From positions 231,132,944 to 231,196,943 of the forward strand of contig CP136061.1 of the NCBI GenBank assembly GCA_032622095.1: a stretch of DNA of 64,000 bases. The letters run 5' to 3'. The notes below the pieces were generated by a model that saw only the letters and a list, made by a program, of their open reading frames with translations, was not told where the DNA came from and ran no database searches. Position numbers and translations under genes: made by a program. The stretch is from Siphonodentalium dalli. Taxonomy: Eukaryota; Mollusca; Scaphopoda; Gadilida; Siphonodentaliidae. Positions 59,868 to 64,000 of this stretch are shown here, one piece after another (within the stretch, counting starts at the first letter, position 1; every line of letters begins with the position of its first letter).

Positions 59868-60017
59868 TTAAAGGTTTTACTGGTCCGTATACCGGTGCGT
59901 ATTTGTGGACTCGACTGCAGAATGTAGTCTTCGACTCGGTCCGATATTGACTTCGTATATTCTGCAGTCTCGTACAAAATAGGCCTACTCACCGGTACGG
60001 ACCAGTAAAACGTTTAA
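59868..60017. mobile_element. 150-bp TTAA-flanked palindromic element
   Basis: TTAAAGGTTTTACTGGTCCG and CGGACCAGTAAAACGTTTAA are inverted ends with TTAA at 59,868 and 60,014. The inner arms (CACCGGTA and TACCGGTG; CTGCAGAATGTA and inverse) extend the fold-back. It is non-coding. Confidence 0.6.
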
Positions 60018-60620
60018 TAGTATCAAACTACTACCAGGCGGGCGACGCCTGTGTCAATTTCTGGATGTGAGTAGTCGTGTGACGTTTCCCGCCGTATATT
60101 TATATCTATGTCACTACCATAATACAATATCACACGTTACAAGTTGCAGGCAAGTACATAATCTGATATATCATGTATACCTCTACAGTCATGAAATTTG
60201 GCTAATTAAAAACAATCGAAATTAGCCACCCGAAAGAAAAACATCATCATCAAGGATGGCTTTACCATCTGCGTATTTGGTTGAAATGGACATGTCTTAA
60301 TATGGAAAGACATGTTCATTGCGATGTTTTTCTCTATACACTTGCATGGCGAACACATGCACATTCCAGTATGTCGGGTAAAATTGGAGAGAGTGGGTAC
60401 GATAGTACTTTGTTTGAACGTGCTTTATTATAGGATATGCCAAGGTGTTTTTCATTGGATCGAACTTGTAACACAGTCACTATTTTATTTAAGGCTAACT
60501 TAGTCGGTATTTTTGGATGCTAGATTTGATTAAACAAGAAGGAATCGGCGCATAATGATATGACTGAAGTTATATGTCAATGGAATTAAACAAAACTAAT
60601 ACATAGAAATGGAAACTTAC

Positions 60621-60718
60621 CTTCAGATGTGTCACAAAATTGGAGGTAACTTTTTTGGAACTGGATATTGTGTTGGGCAAAGTTTGCACTTCGCTTTCAT
60701 AGGACACGATGTGTCTTT
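60621..60718 (-). pseudogene. Degenerate BED-type zinc-finger exon of a hAT transposase
   Basis: A minus-strand stretch lies between the acceptor TTAATTTGCAG and the donor GAAG/GTAAGT. One frame gives AKCKLCPTQYP (the C-x2-C of a BED finger); another gives KKVTSNFVTHLK, matching the BED motif TSNLxxHLK. The two halves are out of frame, so at least one frameshift has occurred. BED fingers start many hAT transposases. A hAT-like end lies upstream at 61,287 on the same strand, which supports the reading. The rest of the transposase was not found. Confidence 0.5.
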
Positions 60719-61151
60719 CTGCAAATTAAAATGCTGCCAGATTTTTTGTAGACATGTTGATAGCATTAGCTATGGTTGGTATGAATTTTTACCATAGCAT
60801 ATATACCATAACAGATGGAGATAATGAAACATGATCATAAGAGTGATATATTATAGTAATCTATTGTCAATTATTTGAAGTTGGTTTCTCATTGTATTTA
60901 TCAAAACAAGCCTTCTACCCCAAAGGTTAACCAATGCTTAAGCAAACAAACAGGAGGTGTCAACAGAATTCGCCATTGAGACACAGTGGATAAAAACTCA
61001 GTGTTGTGACAACATAGTGATAGCCAGTCACCAGTCTTACACTTTGAAATTTGGGAAATAAAACATTTGAAGAAACCATTGGATGAATCATGAAGGAGAA
61101 CTTTGAGAAGAAACAAGTACCTGTGATTTTGAAGTAATTGAAATTAGACCC

Positions 61152-61287
61152 TAATTACAATTACAATTACAGTATAACCAATTACAATTACATGTAATTG
61201 AGAATAAACTCAATTACATGCAATTACTTGAAAAAATGTAATTAATTACAATCAATTACAATTACAAATTACAATTACCCCACCCCT
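61152..61287 (-). repeat. AATTAC-rich repeat ending in a hAT-like terminus
   Basis: Read on the minus strand it starts CAGGGGTGGGGTAATTGTAA at 61,287 and continues with repeated TAATTGTAATT phrases and the small inverted pair CAATTACATG/CATGTAATTG. CAGGGGTG is a typical hAT end. This is probably the 5' end of the relic whose BED exon lies at 60,621-60,718. The other end was not found. Confidence 0.5.
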
Positions 61288-61489
61288 GAATGATACCTCA
61301 GCTTTTTATTGTAATGCACCTATATATCGATACCTCATACTCAGACGTACTACATGTACATGCATTTAGAAACGCACCGAGTGCATTGCATCATCTTTGT
61401 GTGGTATAGCTACTTCATGCAGTCGAGACATTTAAAGTGTATGCCCCTCTTCGTTGTAAACTATCCATAATTATATCTGATGTTCGTAT

Positions 61490-61770
61490 TATCCCAGGTG
61501 GTTCAGTCCGTAATGTGTATTTAGCATAGGCCGCAATAAGTCGTCCCCCTATATATTATATATCGCTGGTTCTAATCCTACACAGGGAGGGTAACCTGAT
61601 TTGTGTATAGGTACCTGGGCAGCTTTGATACTTGCTTTCGGGGGGGTCGGTGGTTTCCATGCGCAGTTGAGTGATATTTACCTGGTGAAACTAATCATCC
61701 TCCACTCATAAAACGGATAAAGTAGTGATATGACATATAGCGGCTGAAACAATAATAGTAGCGAGTAGAG
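61490..61770 (+). mobile_element. Possible tRNA-derived SINE
   Basis: GGTGGTTCAGTCCGTAATG (61,498-61,516) resembles a pol III A box and GGTTCTAATCC (61,568-61,578) a B box. The 70-bp spacing fits a tRNA with a long variable arm (Leu or Ser type). A non-tRNA body follows. No tail or target duplication was found, so the limits are approximate. Confidence 0.35.
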
Positions 61771-62105
61771 TTTAATGCCCCTACCGTACAGATGGGATTA
61801 TCATGTTTTTTGGGAAGCCCACAATGTTATATGATAGGATGCGCTGTGTGGTAAATGGAAGTGGTGCGATAAGCTCGAAATTCATGTTTCCATGGCAATG
61901 GAATTTTTTTAAAAGAGGAAACTGGTTTACGACAGCACCAATCTGGTTGGAGTCAAATTTGTCCACACAAAATATACATTGTACTACTATCAACTTTCCA
62001 CAAAATGGGTACATGCTAAGGTTAAGATCGCCTGAAAAGGTCAAGGTCATCCATAGCATCACACAAACTGTCCATATTTTCATATGCGACTTTCTAGTTT
62101 TGTGA

Positions 62106-63430
62106 TATTTTCAACTGTTTCATCGAAAGAATATCCTTTTCAATATGATATATCAAACCACAGTGATTGTTGTATAGCTGACACACGTACCGGACAATCT
62201 TAATATGTTGGATGCATTTTAAAATTATGCGGCTATATGCCCAAAATTTAAGGTATATTAGAAACTAAAAATACCCCATTTAATCCAAGAAAAAGGGGCA
62301 ACTAACAGAAACAAGTTCCCACAAATGTATACATACTGTACATGTGGGATGGACTACACTATGACCGGGCATATACATGTCGGTATTAACTATATCGAAT
62401 TTCTACCGTGCTGAGAACAGCACTGTTTGAGTCTTTAGTTTTGTACTATAGCGAATTATTCTGATATATCGGATTTGTGGTACCATTGTATGCATGCATA
62501 GAAAGTTGCTGTATGTTAGGCTGTTGGTTATCGTAGTGGGATTGTTCGACAGCACAATCTACTCTCTAGTGTATGTAGTAACAATACAGGTCCATACTTG
62601 GGGGGGGTGGGTTCAGGGGTACAACAAAGCCGAGCTAGCAATGTCAAATCTATGTTTGATTCTGAAATGTTCAACAAGAGAAACTCCTTTGTTTTAAATA
62701 TTAATGCGTTCCCGGTGACCTCGGTGCTCGGGGATATAAACGCCACATGAAGTCCGAATCAATTGACGTTAATAGTAGTGGACAAACTTTATAAAATATT
62801 ATACTCCGTCACCCAGCAACTATTCAAAGATTCAATAGTGTCCTAATTGCCTTCGTACGCCCTCTCTCCGAAGAGAATAATTATGTTAACAACTGATCGA
62901 ATTCCGCAACTCCACACACCCCATCCAGAACGAACGTAAACTGCACATTAGAGTTCAGTCCCCTGCTACATTGGTCTGAGCTCTGTACACATAATGTGAC
63001 AAGGAAACCATAGTCAGAAATGGTGACACACTCAAGATCAAATTATTAGGCATATATATAAAATTATGATATAAAATATACTTGTTTCATGAATGCACCA
63101 CCTCATAATTCCGTTAAAACAACTAATCCTTCAAATTATTACAAAAACTACAGCTTATTTCCGCAGGTTTCCCATTCAACACACCAGAAAGCCTCTAAAT
63201 GCGGACCAAAAATGTACTAATCGGATTAAATACACGCCCGATACTTCACAATACCTTTAATCTACATTCCAACTGAGACATACATGCATGTATCATCAGC
63301 AAAGTTAGTTTTTATATTATGCAGTGTGTTATCGCAATAAAATAATCGAGAGTGGCCCAGCCATTGTTTATACCTAAACATCGAAAGCGGTCATAAAAAA
63401 TTACATACTGCAACGATGAGACATCCGCGA
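62106..63430. other. No recognised gene
   Basis: AT-rich, with short frames only; frames at 62,494-62,746 on both strands overlap and have no domain. Confidence 0.4.
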
Positions 63431-63439
63431 GGATACATC

Positions 63440-63615
63440 CGCGAAAACCCGAAATGTGTTGTCCTTCGAGATATCCCCGTCGCTAGGGTTCCACTGACAC
63501 GGCCAGATCAGCCTTACTACAATTTCCTAACATAAATAGAATCGCGTGAAACCGGAATTGTGTTGTCCTGCCATATATCCCCATCGTCCCACTGGCACGG
63601 CCAGAACAGCGTAGC
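63440..63615. repeat. Two imperfect ~75-bp tandem copies
   Basis: CGCGAAAACCCGAAATGTG at 63,440 and CGCGTGAAACCGGAATTGTG at 63,543 each lead to GTTGTCCT, ATATCCCC, CACTG-CACGGCCAGA and a final CAGC. Both lie downstream of the minus-strand exon at 63,808. Confidence 0.65.
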
Positions 63616-63807
63616 AATAAACACCCATAGTATAGCGCGTAACGAGGAAATTACTCCTTTTTTATTTAAGACTTTTGTCAGTTACAATTCATTTTGCATT
63701 ATTCTGATGGAAATTGGCGAGACAGAACAAGAATGAAATGTAACAGACACAACTCTTCAATAAAAATGTCAGATTTAATTGCGTATATATATACGTAATG
63801 TCAGTGG

Positions 63808-64000
63808 TCAGACCAGTTTAGCAGGGGACGGAACTCTGCATTGCAGTTTGTAGCGGACGGCGCTTCTCTCAGTGACCTCATTACCGACGTGGGAGTAATC
63901 CAGATTGCAATACGACCTTGCCTCAAACTGCTTGCAATGTTCGTCCTGATTGGTCAATGGTCTGTGTTCCCATGGAGATGGAGATGTTGTTTCTGTTGTA
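63808..64000 (-). CDS. 3'-terminal exon of an unidentified gene, entering from the right edge
   Basis: From the window end the minus strand stays open for 63 codons to TGA at 63,808-63,810. It reads TTETTSPSPWEHRPL near the edge (a Thr/Pro-rich linker), then DEHCKQFEARSYCNLDYSH, and ends LQCRVPSPAKLV. Base composition is richer in G+C than the surroundings. An AATAAA on the minus strand (63,661-63,666) lies 142 bp downstream, a normal distance for polyadenylation. The three cysteines suggest an extracellular protein, but I do not recognise the family. With no methionine it cannot be found by start-based ORF calling. Confidence 0.4.
   Translation of the reverse strand, partial: TTETTSPSPWEHRPLTNQDEHCKQFEARSYCNLDYSHVGNEVTERSAVRYKLQCRVPSPAKLV

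Noticed and set aside
61781-62105. 100-codon frames on both strands, one with a leader-like start (MKIWTVCVML)
   Set aside because: Mutual shadows in sequence resembling dispersed non-coding repeats (GGTCAAGGTCA phrase); no domain or splice context.

Overview
This is an AT-rich metazoan window, most likely from a marine lophotrochozoan such as a mollusc. The evidence is short exons in very long introns, the common ACATGTA-type palindromes, a secreted fucolectin-like gene, and many non-autonomous DNA transposons, Helitrons and LINE relics. There is no sign of a bacterial or viral genome. Most of the window is intron or intergenic DNA built from nested repeats.

The one gene I can assemble lies on the minus strand from 31,516 to 17,005. 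It has four coding exons: 31,471-31,516, 23,069-23,299, 17,963-18,208 and 17,005-17,243. They join in frame through GT/AG sites, and all three introns are phase 1. The product is a 253-residue secreted protein: a signal peptide, then a fucolectin-type F5/8C domain split over two exons, then a cysteine-rich PAN/apple-like segment. A second, closely related signal-peptide exon at 498-543 (same strand, length and phase) shows that a paralogue begins there and continues off the left edge. An unidentified 3'-terminal coding exon enters from the right edge (63,808-64,000, minus).

The region upstream of the lectin gene (32,865-49,074) is an ~8 kb tandem duplication: 32,865-40,900 and 40,901-49,074. 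Both units carry the same hAT-family insertion with the same 8-bp target duplication, but its interior differs. Unit 1 holds LINE fragments and unit 2 holds a PIF/Harbinger transposase fragment. Both units also carry a zinc-finger ORF fragment (broken by a stop in unit 2) and a TTAA-type element that contains a Helitron.

From 50,641 to 55,111 a Helitron with internal tandem repeats is interrupted by a 5'-truncated LINE. That LINE is itself interrupted by a terminal-inverted-repeat element packed with GTTGGCCCAACGTTGG motifs. The outer parts (1-16 kb and 55-64 kb) hold small palindromic elements flanked by TTAA, TA, TAA or 8-bp duplications, a dimeric ~140-bp tandem array (7.6-9.6 kb), a perfect 272-bp tandem duplication and a degenerate hAT relic.

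I found no prokaryotic-style system, CRISPR array or rRNA gene. The most notable signals are the lectin gene family with its phase-1 exon structure, the duplicated hAT insertion with exchanged interior, and the many TTAA-flanked hairpin elements. All boundaries were read by eye.
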